Positions 17,200 through 26,370 are shown, counted from the stretch's first letter. The stretch: DNA of 64,000 nt from Pseudomonas sp. PD9R (GCF_019200975.1 NZ_JAHTMR010000009.1:166909-230908); one strand, 5' to 3'. Numbers and translations are program-made. The notes: a model not told the origin generated them from the sequence alone.

Positions 17200-18888
17200 A
17201 TGCAACCTGATTTCTGGAATGACAAACGCCCGGCCGGTGTACCCCTGGACATTAACGTCGGTGAGTACAAGTCGGTGATCGAGGTGTTCGAGCGTTCCTG
17301 CAAGAAGTTTGCTGACCGCCCGGCGTTCAGCAACATGGGCGTAACCCTGACCTACGCCGAACTGGAGCGCTACAGCGCAGCCTTTGCCGGTTACCTGCAA
17401 GCCCATACCGACCTGGTGCCGGGTGATCGCATTGCGGTGCAAATGCCTAATATCCTGCATTACCCGATTGCCGTGTTTGGCGCCTTGCGCGCCGGGCTGA
17501 TCGTAGTCAACACCAACCCGTTGTATACCGCGCGGGAGATGCGTCATCAGTTCAAGGACTCCGGTGCCCGTGCGCTGGTGTACCTGAACGTGTTCGGGCA
17601 GAAAGTCCAGGAAGTGCTGCCCGACACGGATATCCAGTATCTGATCGAAGCGAAAATGGGCGACTTGATGCCCGCCGCCAAGGGCTGGCTGGTCAATACC
17701 ATGGTGAGCAAGGTCAAGAAAATGGTCCCGGCCTATTCGTTGCCCCAGGCCATTTCTTTCAAAAGTGCGCTGCGCATGGGCCGAGGTCAGGGGATCAAGC
17801 CACTTAACGCCGGCCTCAAAGACATCGCCGTGCTCCAATACACCGGCGGCACCACTGGTCTGGCCAAGGGCGCGATGTTGACCCACAGTAACCTGGTGGC
17901 CAACATGCAGCAGGCTCGGGCGTGCCTGGGGCAGTTCGGCAGCGACGGCCAGCCGCTGTTGCGCGAAGGGCAAGAGGTGATGATCGCGCCGCTGCCGCTG
18001 TACCACATCTATGCCTTCACCGCGAACTGCATGTGCATGATGGTGACCGGCAACCACAACGTGCTGATCACCAATCCGCGAGACATCGGCGGCTTCATCA
18101 AGGAGCTGAAGAAGTGGCGATTCTCGGCGTTGCTGGGGCTCAACACGCTGTTTGTCGCGCTGATGGAACATCCGGATTTCAAGACCCTGGATTTCTCCAG
18201 CCTCAAGCTCACCAACTCCGGCGGCACCGCGCTCGTCAAGGCCACCGCCGAGCGTTGGGAGCAACTGACCAACTGCCGCATCACCGAAGGTTACGGCCTG
18301 ACCGAGACCTCGCCGGTGGCCTGCACCAACCCCTACGGCGATCAGTCACGCATTGGCACGGTCGGCCTGCCGGTGCCGGGCACCACGTTGAAAGTCATCA
18401 ACGATGAGGGTGTCGAGCAACCTTTAGGTGAGCGCGGCGAGTTGTGTATCAAAGGCCCGCAAATCATGAAGGGCTATTGGCAGAAACCTGAAGCGACCAA
18501 CGAAGTGCTGGATGCCGAGGGCTGGTTCAAGTCCGGCGACATCGCGGTGATCGATCCGGACGGCTTTGTGCGCATCGTCGATCGCAAGAAGGACATGATC
18601 ATCGTCTCGGGTTTCAACGTGTACCCGAACGAAATTGAAGACGTGGTCATGGCGCATCCGAAAGTCGCCAACTGTGCGGTAATCGGTGTGCCGGACGAGC
18701 GCTCGGGCGAAGCGGTGAAGTTGTTCGTGGTGGCCCGTGAAGCGGGCGTCAGCCTTGAAGAGTTGAAGGCGTACTGCAAGGAGAACTTCACGGCGTACAA
18801 AGTCCCCAAGCACATTGTGTTGCGTGAATCGTTGCCGATGACGCCGGTGGGCAAGATATTGCGGCGGGAGTTGCGTGATATCGCGTAA
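17200..18888 (+). CDS. fadD2: Long-chain-fatty-acid-CoA ligase FadD2
   Basis: Activates fatty acids to acyl-CoA through an acyl-AMP intermediate. 562 residues with the AMP-binding P-loop YTGGTTGLAKGAMLTHSN (about 210-228), GYGLTETSPV (about 363) and the fatty-acyl-CoA synthetase signature DRKKDMIIVSGFNVYPNEIE (about 465-484). The C-terminal lysine motif VGKILRRELR is present. ATG at 17200 has AAAGAGG upstream; an in-frame start at 17134 would add 22 residues that do not look conserved. The tandem paralogue fadD1 follows after 357 bp with its own promoter region. Confidence 0.95.
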   Translation: MQPDFWNDKRPAGVPLDINVGEYKSVIEVFERSCKKFADRPAFSNMGVTLTYAELERYSAAFAGYLQAHTDLVPGDRIAVQMPNILHYPIAVFGALRAGLIVVNTNPLYTAREMRHQFKDSGARALVYLNVFGQKVQEVLPDTDIQYLIEAKMGDLMPAAKGWLVNTMVSKVKKMVPAYSLPQAISFKSALRMGRGQGIKPLNAGLKDIAVLQYTGGTTGLAKGAMLTHSNLVANMQQARACLGQFGSDGQPLLREGQEVMIAPLPLYHIYAFTANCMCMMVTGNHNVLITNPRDIGGFIKELKKWRFSALLGLNTLFVALMEHPDFKTLDFSSLKLTNSGGTALVKATAERWEQLTNCRITEGYGLTETSPVACTNPYGDQSRIGTVGLPVPGTTLKVINDEGVEQPLGERGELCIKGPQIMKGYWQKPEATNEVLDAEGWFKSGDIAVIDPDGFVRIVDRKKDMIIVSGFNVYPNEIEDVVMAHPKVANCAVIGVPDERSGEAVKLFVVAREAGVSLEELKAYCKENFTAYKVPKHIVLRESLPMTPVGKILRRELRDIA

Positions 18889-18911
18889 CGGGTCATAGAT
18901 TGAGGCGATCC

Positions 18912-18989
18912 CAAAAGATCGCAGCCTTGGGCAGCTCCTACAGGGATCGCATTCTTCTGCAGGAGCTGTCGAAGGCTGCGATCTTTTGC
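18912..18989. repeat. REPIN between fadD2 and fadD1
   Basis: AAAAGATCGCAGCCTTGGGC and the inverted GTCGAAGGCTGCGATCTTTT. A separate GC hairpin (AAGCCCCGG / CGGGGCCTT, 18994-19014) follows directly but has no T-run. Confidence 0.85.
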
Positions 18990-19245
18990 TTTAAAGCCCC
19001 GGAAAACGGGGCCTTAAAGGGAGTTATAGAATTTTTGCTCTAAAATGACCGCTTGTTATTCTTGAGTCACAAATGTGACCGTAGAGGCCGCTTTTGGCTC
19101 TAGTCGACCCTTGGCAAAGCTGCTACTCTCGGCGCGCTTTGTGACTTCTCGGCCTAGTAAAAAGCCAGACTCACCAATAGACAAACACCAATAATAATCG
19201 CATCAAATGCGGTGCTGAATTCGCGTTGCTGAGGAGTGGGCTTCC
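18990..19245 (+). promoter_or_regulatory. fadD1 upstream region
   Basis: About 230 bp without an ORF between the REPIN and fadD1. It contains a GC hairpin at 18994-19014, the palindrome-like GTCACAAATGTGAC at 19065-19078, and A-rich AATAATAA at 19190-19197. The GTCACAAATGTGAC repeat may be a regulator site; which protein binds cannot be told. Confidence 0.4.
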
Positions 19246-20946
19246 ATGATCGAAGACTTTTGGAAGGATAAGTACCCAGCTGGAATTGCTGCCGACATCA
19301 ATCCAGATGAGTACCCGAATATTCAGGCAGTGTTGAAGCAATCCTGCCAACGCTTCGCCAACAAACCGGCATTCAGCAACCTGGGCAAGACAATCACCTA
19401 CGGTGAGCTGTACGAATTGTCCGGTGCCTTTGCTGCATACCTGCAACAGCATACCGATTTGCAGCCGGGCGATCGAATCGCCGTGCAACTGCCCAACGTG
19501 TTGCAGTACCCGGTGGCCGTCTTCGGCGCTATTCGCGCCGGCCTGATCGTGGTCAACACCAACCCGCTGTACACCGCGCGGGAGATGGAACACCAGTTCA
19601 ACGATTCCGGTGCCAAAGCCCTGGTCTGCCTGGCCAACATGGCTCATCTGGCCGAAACCGTGGTGCCGAAAACCGGCGTCAAGCACGTGATCGTCACCGA
19701 AGTGGCCGACCTGCTGCCACCGCTCAAGCGTCTGCTGATCAACAGCGTCATCAAGTACGTGAAGAAGATGGTGCCGGCGTATCACTTGCCCAAAGCCGTC
19801 AAGTTCAACGATGTGCTGAGCAAGGGCCATGGCCAGCCAGTGGCGGAAGCCAGCCCGGCCAGCAGCGATGTCGCGGTGTTGCAATACACCGGTGGCACCA
19901 CCGGCGTGGCCAAGGGCGCAATGCTGACCCACCGCAACCTTGTAGCGAACATGTTGCAGTGCAAGGCGCTGATGGGCTCCAACCTCAATGAAGGCTGCGA
20001 GATCCTGATCACGCCGCTGCCGCTGTACCACATCTATGCATTCACCTTTCATTGCATGGCGATGATGCTGATCGGCAACCACAACGTCCTGATCAGCAAC
20101 CCGCGCGACCTGCCGGCGATGGTCAAGGAACTGTCGAAGTGGAAGTTCAGCGGTTTTGTCGGCCTCAACACGTTGTTCGTTGCCCTGTGCAACAACGAAG
20201 GTTTCCGCAAGCTGGATTTCTCGGCGCTGAAAGTCACCCTGTCGGGAGGCATGGCCCTGCAATTGGCCGCTGCCGAACGCTGGAAAGCGGTCACCGGTTG
20301 CGCCATCTGCGAAGGCTACGGCATGACCGAAACCAGCCCGGTGGCCACGGTCAACCCGATCCAGAACATCCAGATCGGCACCATCGGTATTCCCGTGCCG
20401 TCGACCCTGTGCAAAGTGATCAATGATGCCGGTGTCGAGCAGCCAATGGGCGAAATCGGCGAGCTATGCGTGAAAGGTCCGCAGGTCATGAAGGGTTACT
20501 GGCAGCGTCAGGAAGCCACCGATGAAATCCTCGACAGCGAAGGCTGGTTGAAGACCGGTGACATTGCGTTGATCCAGCCGGATGGCTACATGCGCATTGT
20601 CGATCGCAAGAAAGACATGATCCTGGTGTCCGGTTTCAACGTGTACCCGAACGAACTGGAAGACGTGCTGGCAACCCTGCCGGGCGTGCTGCAATGCGCG
20701 GCCATCGGCATACCGGACGAGAAATCGGGCGAGGCGATCAAGATTTTCATCGTCGCCAAACCGGGCGTGACCCTGACCAAGGAACAGGTGATGGAGCATA
20801 TGCGCGCCAACGTCACCGGTTACAAGGTTCCACGCTCCGTGGAGTTCCGCGATGCATTGCCGACCACTAACGTTGGCAAGATTTTGCGTCGGGAATTGCG
20901 AGATGAAGAGTTGAAGAAGATCGCTGCAAAAAAGGTCAGCGCGTAA
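19246..20946 (+). CDS. fadD1: Long-chain-fatty-acid-CoA ligase FadD1
   Basis: 566-residue paralogue of FadD2 and homologue of E. coli FadD. It carries YTGGTTGVAKGAMLTHRN (about 213-230), GYGMTETSPV (about 365) and the signature DRKKDMILVSGFNVYPNELE (about 449-468). The C-terminus VGKILRRELRDEELKK is the adenylating-lysine region. The P. aeruginosa tandem pair has divided fatty-acid chain-length preferences, so the two copies here probably do too. A strong terminator follows. Confidence 0.96.
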   Translation: MIEDFWKDKYPAGIAADINPDEYPNIQAVLKQSCQRFANKPAFSNLGKTITYGELYELSGAFAAYLQQHTDLQPGDRIAVQLPNVLQYPVAVFGAIRAGLIVVNTNPLYTAREMEHQFNDSGAKALVCLANMAHLAETVVPKTGVKHVIVTEVADLLPPLKRLLINSVIKYVKKMVPAYHLPKAVKFNDVLSKGHGQPVAEASPASSDVAVLQYTGGTTGVAKGAMLTHRNLVANMLQCKALMGSNLNEGCEILITPLPLYHIYAFTFHCMAMMLIGNHNVLISNPRDLPAMVKELSKWKFSGFVGLNTLFVALCNNEGFRKLDFSALKVTLSGGMALQLAAAERWKAVTGCAICEGYGMTETSPVATVNPIQNIQIGTIGIPVPSTLCKVINDAGVEQPMGEIGELCVKGPQVMKGYWQRQEATDEILDSEGWLKTGDIALIQPDGYMRIVDRKKDMILVSGFNVYPNELEDVLATLPGVLQCAAIGIPDEKSGEAIKIFIVAKPGVTLTKEQVMEHMRANVTGYKVPRSVEFRDALPTTNVGKILRRELRDEELKKIAAKKVSA

Positions 20947-20954
20947 TAAACAAG

Positions 20955-20981
20955 AAGCCCCGCAGAAGCGGGGCTTTTTTT
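20955..20981 (+). terminator. Rho-independent terminator of fadD1
   Basis: AAGCCCCGC and GCGGGGCTT pair across AGAA and run into seven T residues. Confidence 0.95.
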
Positions 20982-20986
20982 GAAGA

Positions 20987-21060
20987 TCAAAAGATCGCAG
21001 CCTGCGGCAGCTCCTACAGGGATTCATGTAGGAGCTGCCGCAGGCTGCGATCTTTTGCTT
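20987..21060. repeat. REPIN abutting a gene stop
   Basis: AAAAGATCGCAGCCTGCGGC and the exact inverse GCCGCAGGCTGCGATCTTTT with a short loop. Its right end touches the stop codon of the minus-strand gene ending at 21061. Confidence 0.9.
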
Positions 21061-21438
21061 TTATTGACGGAACGGCGCGAAATTGACGTTGGTGCCTGCC
21101 GGGCGCATGTCCTGGAGGTACGAGTCCTTGTCGGCGCTCAGTTCCAGGCTCAGGGCTGCCTTGCGCTTGCCTTCGTTGCGCACCACCAGCCCTTCAAGCT
21201 TTTCGCGCAGGAACACCGTCGGCACTTTCAGGTGCAGCAGTTCGTCGGTGTCCGGGGTGTGCATCAGCAGGTGAATCCACTCGTACTGACCAACGGCAAG
21301 GCGCGCTACCGGGAGGTCGAACCACCAGATGTTGCGGTTGCGGTTCAATTCGGCGAAGTGGCAATTGTTGACGCCAAGCACAGCACCGCCGAGTTCCAGG
21401 TTTCTGCGGGCAATGGCCTGCTTTTTATCGAGTTTCAT
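21061..21438 (-). CDS. Conserved hypothetical protein downstream of fadD1
   Basis: 125-residue protein, no signal peptide or membrane segment. It begins MKLDKKQAIARRNLELGG, contains NRNRNIWWFDLPV near residue 32 and a beta-rich middle, and ends PAGTNVNFAPFRQ. ATG at 21438 has TAGGAATG just upstream; the frame is open to 21576 but the extra residues look like non-coding DNA. Position beside fadD1 in converging orientation matches P. aeruginosa gene order, so it is a conserved gene, but I do not recognise a function. Confidence 0.75.
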   Translation of the reverse strand: MKLDKKQAIARRNLELGGAVLGVNNCHFAELNRNRNIWWFDLPVARLAVGQYEWIHLLMHTPDTDELLHLKVPTVFLREKLEGLVVRNEGKRKAALSLELSADKDSYLQDMRPAGTNVNFAPFRQ

Positions 21439-21637
21439 AACATTCCTACGGAGTTGGATCTTCAGCGCCAAGGCCTGAATACGTTGCGCATTCTCGGGGG
21501 TTGCCGGGCAAACATAAAGCCCAACCTGCGCGGATCGATGAAATGGCGCTGTGAAAATAAATGAAACTCCGTGCAAACGCCTCCGGTCAACCCTGTGTAA
21601 CCACTTTTCTCATCCAGATGTTCACAGGAGAAACACC

Positions 21638-21829
21638 ATGAGCAGCACAGGCGATAAAGTGAAAGGCATGGCCAACGAAGCAGCCGGTAACGTCAAGCAA
21701 GGCGTGGGTAAAGCCACCGGTAACGACAAAATGCGCGCTGAAGGCGCGGTCCAGGAAAAGAAAGGCGAAGCCCAGCAAGCGGTCGGCAAAGCCAAGGATG
21801 CCCTTAAGAAAGGCATCGACAAAGCCTGA
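21638..21829 (+). CDS. CsbD-family stress protein
   Basis: 63-residue hydrophilic protein of the CsbD family: GDKVKGMANEAAGNVKQGVG repeats of the type K-G-x-x-x-x-A-x-G and ends KDALKKGIDKA. Members are general stress proteins of unknown activity, largely disordered. CAGGAG lies 7 bp before the ATG at 21638. Followed by its own terminator. Confidence 0.95.
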   Translation: MSSTGDKVKGMANEAAGNVKQGVGKATGNDKMRAEGAVQEKKGEAQQAVGKAKDALKKGIDKA

Positions 21830-21851
21830 ACCGGCCTTTAATAAAAGTAAG

Positions 21852-21879
21852 AAACGGCCATCCGCGGATGGCCGTTTTT
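21852..21879 (+). terminator. Rho-independent terminator after the CsbD gene
   Basis: AAACGGCCATCC and GGATGGCCGTTT form a 12-bp perfect stem with a GC loop, then T residues. Confidence 0.95.
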
Positions 21880-22005
21880 GTGTCAGCCTGAACTTGAGCC
21901 CGGAAATTGTTTCAAAGTCGCCAAGTAGGCTACCTTGATGTAGAAAACGGCCCTGAGTCGCCACGACTTAACCCACCCTTTTGTTTGCGGCGAATGGAGA
22001 CGCTA

Positions 22006-22968
22006 ATGATTTTTCCGGACATGCGAGGCCTGCCTTTGCACCGTGTGATGATGCGCACGGTCACCGAGTTCGTCGACGATGAGATGTCGACCTATGCCTC
22101 GGCGCTGGCCTATCAAATGCTGTTTTCGCTGTTCCCCTTCATCCTGTTCCTGATTGCCCTGATCGGCTTCCTGCACCTGCCGGATTTCTTCTCCTGGCTG
22201 CGCCTGCAATCGGAACTGGTGTTGCCGCCCCAGGCGCTGGAGCAGGTGAACCCGGTGATCGACCAGCTCCAGCAGTCCAAGGGTGGCTTGCTGTCGGTGG
22301 GTATTGTCATCGCCCTGTACACCGCCTCAGCCGGTGTGCGGCTGATGATGAGCGCGATGAATGCGGCTTACGATGTGATTGAAGGTCGCCCGTTATGGAA
22401 GCGCTTTCCGCTGTCGATCTTCTACACCATCGGCATTGCCGGCATGCTGCTGGTGGCTGCCGCACTCATGGTGCTCGGGCCCCAGGTGATGGGCTGGATC
22501 GCTGCGCAAGTCGGCCTCGAAGACTTCATCGTGACCGTCTGGACGGTTGCGCGCTGGCCGGTCATCGTGATTCTGATGATGGTGGCCGTTGCATTGATCT
22601 ATTACGTCACGCCGGACGTCAAACAGGAGTTTCGCTTCATCACGCCAGGGTCGGTGCTGGCGGTAGTGGTGTGGATCATCGCCTCATTGGGCTTTGCGTT
22701 TTACGTCAAGACGTTCGCCAACTACAACGCCATGTATGGCAGTATCGGCGCGATCATCGTGTTGTTGCTGTACTTCTACATTTCCGCTGCGGTGCTGTTG
22801 CTCGGCGCGGAGATGAATGCGGTGATCGAACACATGTCGCGAGAGGGCAAAGACCCTGGCGAAAAAGTCCCCGGCGAGCATGGTCCCGTGCATGAAGAAA
22901 AACACCACGTGTCGGGATTGGGCCGGGACCACTCGATCAAGCCACCCACTGACGAAGTCATCAAATGA
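22006..22968 (+). CDS. YihY/BrkB-family inner-membrane protein
   Basis: 320 residues with about six membrane segments in the YihY pattern: LAYQMLFSLFPFILFLIALIG (first 20 shown as LAYQMLFSLFPFILFLIALI), GIVIALYTASAGVRLMMSAM, MLLVAAALMVLGPQVMG and IIVLLLYFYISAAVLLLGAE. The conserved ALAYQ and YNAMYGSIGAI motifs are present. Often annotated ribonuclease BN-like, an old misassignment. ATG at 22006 follows GGAG by 7 bp. Its last four bases ATGA contain the start of def, so translation is coupled. Confidence 0.9.
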   Translation: MIFPDMRGLPLHRVMMRTVTEFVDDEMSTYASALAYQMLFSLFPFILFLIALIGFLHLPDFFSWLRLQSELVLPPQALEQVNPVIDQLQQSKGGLLSVGIVIALYTASAGVRLMMSAMNAAYDVIEGRPLWKRFPLSIFYTIGIAGMLLVAAALMVLGPQVMGWIAAQVGLEDFIVTVWTVARWPVIVILMMVAVALIYYVTPDVKQEFRFITPGSVLAVVVWIIASLGFAFYVKTFANYNAMYGSIGAIIVLLLYFYISAAVLLLGAEMNAVIEHMSREGKDPGEKVPGEHGPVHEEKHHVSGLGRDHSIKPPTDEVIK

Positions 22969-23504
22969 TCCGTGAAATTCTGAAAATGGGCGATGAGCGC
23001 TTACTGCGCATTGCCCCGCCGGTTCCCGCCGAAATGTTCGACAGCCCGGAGTTGTGGCAACTGATCGACGACATGTTCCAGACCATGGAAAGCGTTGGTG
23101 GCGTTGGCCTGGCCGCGCCGCAAATCGGTGTCGATCTGCAGCTGGTGATCTTCGGTTTTGAGCACAGCGAACGCTATCCGGATGCTGACGCGGTGCCGCA
23201 GACGATTCTGATCAATCCGCTGATCACCCCTTTGAATCCGACGCTGGAAGAAGGCTTCGAAGGATGTCTGTCGGTGCCTGGCTTGCGGGGCGCAGTGGAG
23301 CGTTACCAGCAGATCCGCTACGAAGGGTTCGACCCCAAGGGCGAGCCGATCGTGCGCGTCGCCTCGGGTTTCCATGCGCGGGTTGTGCAGCATGAATGCG
23401 ATCATCTGATCGGCCGGCTCTACCCGTCGCGCATCAGTGACTTCAGCAAGTTCGGATTTACCGAAGTGATGTTTCCGGATCTAGATCCGACGGCGGATGA
23501 TTAA
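22965..23504 (+). CDS. def: Peptide deformylase
   Basis: Removes the N-formyl group from nascent proteins, an Fe2+/Zn2+ enzyme. 179 residues with all three signatures: GVGLAAPQIG (about 45-54), EGCLSVPG with the metal cysteine (about 97-104) and HECDHLIG with two metal histidines and the catalytic Glu (about 140-147). It overlaps the YihY gene by ATGA. This is probably a second deformylase; the housekeeping copy usually sits with fmt, which is not in this window. Confidence 0.96.
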   Translation: MIREILKMGDERLLRIAPPVPAEMFDSPELWQLIDDMFQTMESVGGVGLAAPQIGVDLQLVIFGFEHSERYPDADAVPQTILINPLITPLNPTLEEGFEGCLSVPGLRGAVERYQQIRYEGFDPKGEPIVRVASGFHARVVQHECDHLIGRLYPSRISDFSKFGFTEVMFPDLDPTADD

Positions 23505-23508
23505 ACAG

Positions 23509-23570
23509 CAAAAGATCGCAGCCTGCGGGCGACTCCTGTAGGCGCTGCCGAAGGCTGCGATCTTTTGATC
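23509..23570. repeat. REPIN between convergent def and methyltransferase genes
   Basis: AAAAGATCGCAGCCTGCGGG and inverted GCCGAAGGCTGCGATCTTTT with an unusually short loop of about 18 bp. Confidence 0.85.
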
Positions 23571-23578
23571 TGGCCTTC

Positions 23579-24397
23579 TTATTTCACCGGTTTGACGAAC
23601 CGCAACGTCATCCGGTCCGACTCCCCAATCGCTAAATACTTCGCCCGATCCTTGTCCCCCAATGTCAACGCTGGCGGCAGTGTCCACACGCCTTCGGGAT
23701 AATCCTTGGTGTCCTTCGGATTGGCGTTGATTTCGCTCTGCTCCTCAAGCTTGAACCCCGCATCGGTCGCCAGTTTCACTACGTAGTCGGTGGTCAGGTA
23801 GCCGCTGTGCTTGATGTCTTCCAGTGACGCCCCATCCTTGGCCCGGTGATCCACTACGCCGAGCACGCCGCCCGGTTTCAGTACTTTGAAAAACGCCTGG
23901 AACATCAACGGCGCGGTGTCCGCCAGCACCCAGTTGTGCACGTTGCGAAAGGTCAGCACGGTATCTGCCGAGCCGGGTTGGCCGAGTGCCGGAGCTTTCG
24001 GGTCGAACTCCAGCAGCTGGGCCTTGGCATATTGCGCTGGATCGGCGGCGAATTTGTTCTTCAACTTCTCTTCATTCTTGCGGGCCGAATCGCTGACTGT
24101 TGGTGCCTGAACCGCAGCAACATACTGGCCCTGGTCCTTAAGTAACGGCGCCAGCAATTCGCTGTACCAACCGTTACCGGGGGTGATTTCAATGACCGTT
24201 TGCTTCGGCCCAAGACCAAAGAACTGCAGGCTTTGTTGCGGGTGACGGTAACCATCACGCGCCACGTTTTCCGGCGCGCGCCAACTGCCGGCCAGTACGT
24301 TGGCATATTGTTCGGCCGACACTGTCGGCGCAGCGGCATGACTTAAAGCAGGGGCGAGCAAGGTGGTCAGCGTCAAAGCCAGAAGAGCAGGTTTCAT
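23579..24397 (-). CDS. Exported class I SAM-dependent methyltransferase-like protein
   Basis: 272 residues with a clear signal peptide (MKPALLALTLTTLLAPALSHA, cleavage near residue 22; first 20 are MKPALLALTLTTLLAPALSH). The fold shows VIEITPGNGWYSELLAPLL (motif I, about 70-88), VLTFRNVHNWVLAD and KVLKPGGVLGVVDHR. Similar exported methyltransferase-like proteins are common in proteobacteria, and their substrate and how they would get SAM in the periplasm are not known. A single gene with a REPIN downstream. Confidence 0.85.
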   Translation of the reverse strand: MKPALLALTLTTLLAPALSHAAAPTVSAEQYANVLAGSWRAPENVARDGYRHPQQSLQFFGLGPKQTVIEITPGNGWYSELLAPLLKDQGQYVAAVQAPTVSDSARKNEEKLKNKFAADPAQYAKAQLLEFDPKAPALGQPGSADTVLTFRNVHNWVLADTAPLMFQAFFKVLKPGGVLGVVDHRAKDGASLEDIKHSGYLTTDYVVKLATDAGFKLEEQSEINANPKDTKDYPEGVWTLPPALTLGDKDRAKYLAIGESDRMTLRFVKPVK

Positions 24398-24458
24398 GGG
24401 GCGTCCTGAACGAAGTCGAAGTCGACAGCGAGGCTAGCACGCGGCCCGTTTTGATCGA

Positions 24459-24896
24459 TCACACATTATCGAAGGTGGACCGAACCAACGGTTCTAAGCC
24501 CATGGCAATCATCGGTTTGCTGCGCGCGTAACGGCTCAATCGCTCGACCATCGCGTAGGGCATCTGCGGGTCGAAAACAAAGCCGCGACGCTCATAAAAA
24601 CCACGTAAATCCGGATGGCAGAACAACCACACCGGACTTTCTACGTTCTCGACGGCGGCGGCGATCAACGCGGCGGCGATGCCTTGTTTACGACAGGCCG
24701 GATCGACAAACAATCCGGTAAGCCAATGCCCACCCGACACTGGTCGCAAGCACAGCGCACCGATGATTTCTTCGCGCCGGGCGACCCACAGATGAGCCTC
24801 GCGGACCGCCTTCATCGAAGATTGGTGGGCGCGATAAAACTTGTTCATCAACGGCCATAATGGCTCGTCGAGCAGGGCGTATTGCGTGTTGGACAT
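24459..24896 (-). CDS. GNAT-family N-acetyltransferase
   Basis: 145-residue acetyltransferase. The acetyl-CoA pyrophosphate loop is in VDPACRKQGIAAALIAAAVE (about 75-94), followed by the beta-bulge FCHPDLRGFYERRGF. ATG at 24896 gives MSNTQYALL; the longer open frame to 25166 includes REP sequence and is not coding. Substrate unknown. Confidence 0.85.
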   Translation of the reverse strand: MSNTQYALLDEPLWPLMNKFYRAHQSSMKAVREAHLWVARREEIIGALCLRPVSGGHWLTGLFVDPACRKQGIAAALIAAAVENVESPVWLFCHPDLRGFYERRGFVFDPQMPYAMVERLSRYARSKPMIAMGLEPLVRSTFDNV

Positions 24897-24999
24897 GGGA
24901 GCGGACTGTCGGTGTGCGAAGCGGGCGATTATAAAAGAACACGCCCGCAAGGATAGGTGTATACCTGATCTCACATCCCGTTTGAGTGGAGTACGCATT

Positions 25000-25110
25000 A
25001 TGTCCAAAGGTATGGATTCAAAGAAAGCAGCGAAGAAAAAGCCGGCGAAAACCGCCATTGAAAAGCGCGCGGACAAGAAGGCCAAGAAAGTCGATATTTT
25101 CGGCCATTGA
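25000..25110 (+). CDS. Small lysine/alanine-rich basic protein
   Basis: 36 codons: MSKGMDSKKAAKKKPAKTAI then EKRADKKAKKVDIFGH. About a third of the residues are lysine, like the C-terminal tails of histone-like proteins. TGGAG lies about 9 bp upstream and a REPIN starts 11 bp after the stop. Conserved-looking small ORF, possibly nucleic-acid binding; that is a guess from composition only. Confidence 0.65.
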   Translation: MSKGMDSKKAAKKKPAKTAIEKRADKKAKKVDIFGH

Positions 25111-25120
25111 TCCGAACGCC

Positions 25121-25202
25121 CTGTAGGAGCTGCGGCAGGCTGCGATCTTTTGATCTTGAAAAACAAAGTCTAAAGATCGCAGCCTGCGGCAGCTCCTACA
25201 GT
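25121..25202. repeat. REPIN (GAGCTGCGGCAGGC type)
   Basis: GTAGGAGCTGCGGCAGGCTG and inverted CAGCCTGCGGCAGCTCCTAC. Lies between the small basic protein gene and the desaturase gene. Confidence 0.9.
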
Positions 25203-25285
25203 GGTTTCTGAAGTAAGCAAATAATCTGCAAGATTTACCAGGGCAGTTGCACAGAAGGGGATTGGTCCCCGATCCGAGCAACGCC

Positions 25286-26227
25286 ATGCCCCATTACTTC
25301 GATTCTGCCCACCGAGAAGAAATCGACACCCTGCGCCAGCGCCTGACTGCCCGTACCGAATGGCCGACCTGGCTGCTGCTGATCGGCGTTTATGGAGGCT
25401 GGTTTGGCATTGTTCTGAACAGTCATCATTTGGGACTGTGGTGGAGCACGTTGTTGCTGATCCCTTTGCTGGTGCTTTGGCTTTCCGTACAGCACGAATT
25501 GCTTCACGGCCATCCAACACGCTGGCCCGCGCTGAACAAAATCCTCGGCTACGCGCCGTTCGCCGTCTGGTATCCCTATACCCTGTATCGCGACAGCCAT
25601 TTGCTGCATCACCGCGATGAAGACCTGACCGTGCCCGGTCGCGATCCGGAAAGCCGCTACTTGCGCGCCGAGCATTGGCAGCGCAGTTCGCTGATCGAAC
25701 AGGGCCTGCACTGGTTGAACAAAACCGTACTTGGCCGCTTCGCCATCGGTGCCCCACTGGCCTTGCTCGCGTTGGCCCGCGAAGAGCTGCAACGGCTTGC
25801 AAACGGCGAGCGCCAGGCGTGGTTGATGTGGCTTAGCCATGGCGCCCTGACTTTAGTGATGCTGCTGTTCATTGCCCGCTACAGCGTGTTGCCAGTCTGG
25901 CATTACCTGTTGCTGATCAGCGTTCCGGCGCTGTCGATTGCAATGATTCGCTCCTACTATGAACATCGACCCCACGCAGCACCGGAGCAACGCACCGTGC
26001 TTAACGAAGCAGCGTGGCCGTGGCGCTGGCTATTCCTCAACCTCAATCTGCATCTGGTGCATCACGACTTGCCGGGGCTGCCGTGGTACGACTTGCCGCG
26101 CGCCTATCGGGCCCGACGCGAGCAATGGCTGGCGCGCAGTGGCGGGTTTCTGGTGCAGGGGTATGGTCAGTTGTGGCGTGAAAATGGGCTAAGCGCAATC
26201 GACAGTCCGCAGCATCCGTTTCACTGA
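25286..26227 (+). CDS. Fatty acid desaturase family membrane protein
   Basis: 313-residue integral membrane di-iron protein. Three histidine boxes are visible: HELLHGH (about 82), HLLHHRDED (about 111) and HLVHHDLPGLPWY (about 250), between hydrophobic segments (WLLLIGVYGGWFGIVL, TLLLIPLLVLWLSV, LTLVMLLFIARYSVLP). The type resembles beta-carotene hydroxylase/desaturase-like proteins of pseudomonads; the substrate is not known. ATG at 25286 fits the conserved start though its ribosome binding site is weak; an in-frame TTG lies at 25247. Confidence 0.88.
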   Translation: MPHYFDSAHREEIDTLRQRLTARTEWPTWLLLIGVYGGWFGIVLNSHHLGLWWSTLLLIPLLVLWLSVQHELLHGHPTRWPALNKILGYAPFAVWYPYTLYRDSHLLHHRDEDLTVPGRDPESRYLRAEHWQRSSLIEQGLHWLNKTVLGRFAIGAPLALLALAREELQRLANGERQAWLMWLSHGALTLVMLLFIARYSVLPVWHYLLLISVPALSIAMIRSYYEHRPHAAPEQRTVLNEAAWPWRWLFLNLNLHLVHHDLPGLPWYDLPRAYRARREQWLARSGGFLVQGYGQLWRENGLSAIDSPQHPFH

Positions 26228-26253
26228 TTTTTATGAACGATACAAGCCCGCTT

Positions 26254-26342
26254 CAGGAGCGAGCCTGCTCGCGATGAGGCCCTCACATACAACACCTGTG
26301 TTGTCTGTCACACCGCCATCGCGAGCAGGCTCACTCCCACAG
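26254..26342. repeat. REPIN (GAGCGAGCCTGCTCGC type)
   Basis: CAGGAGCGAGCCTGCTCGCG and the inverted CGCGAGCAGGCTCACTCCCA around a loop that itself holds the palindrome ACAACACCTGTGTTGT. Confidence 0.88.
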
Positions 26343-26370
26343 GGAGCACTTCGCTGTATGGGAAGAATTG

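Noticed and set aside
20985..21060. Repeated palindromes as a possible CRISPR array
   Set aside because: The repeats are dispersed REP pairs, not regularly spaced direct repeats with unique spacers, and no cas genes are present.
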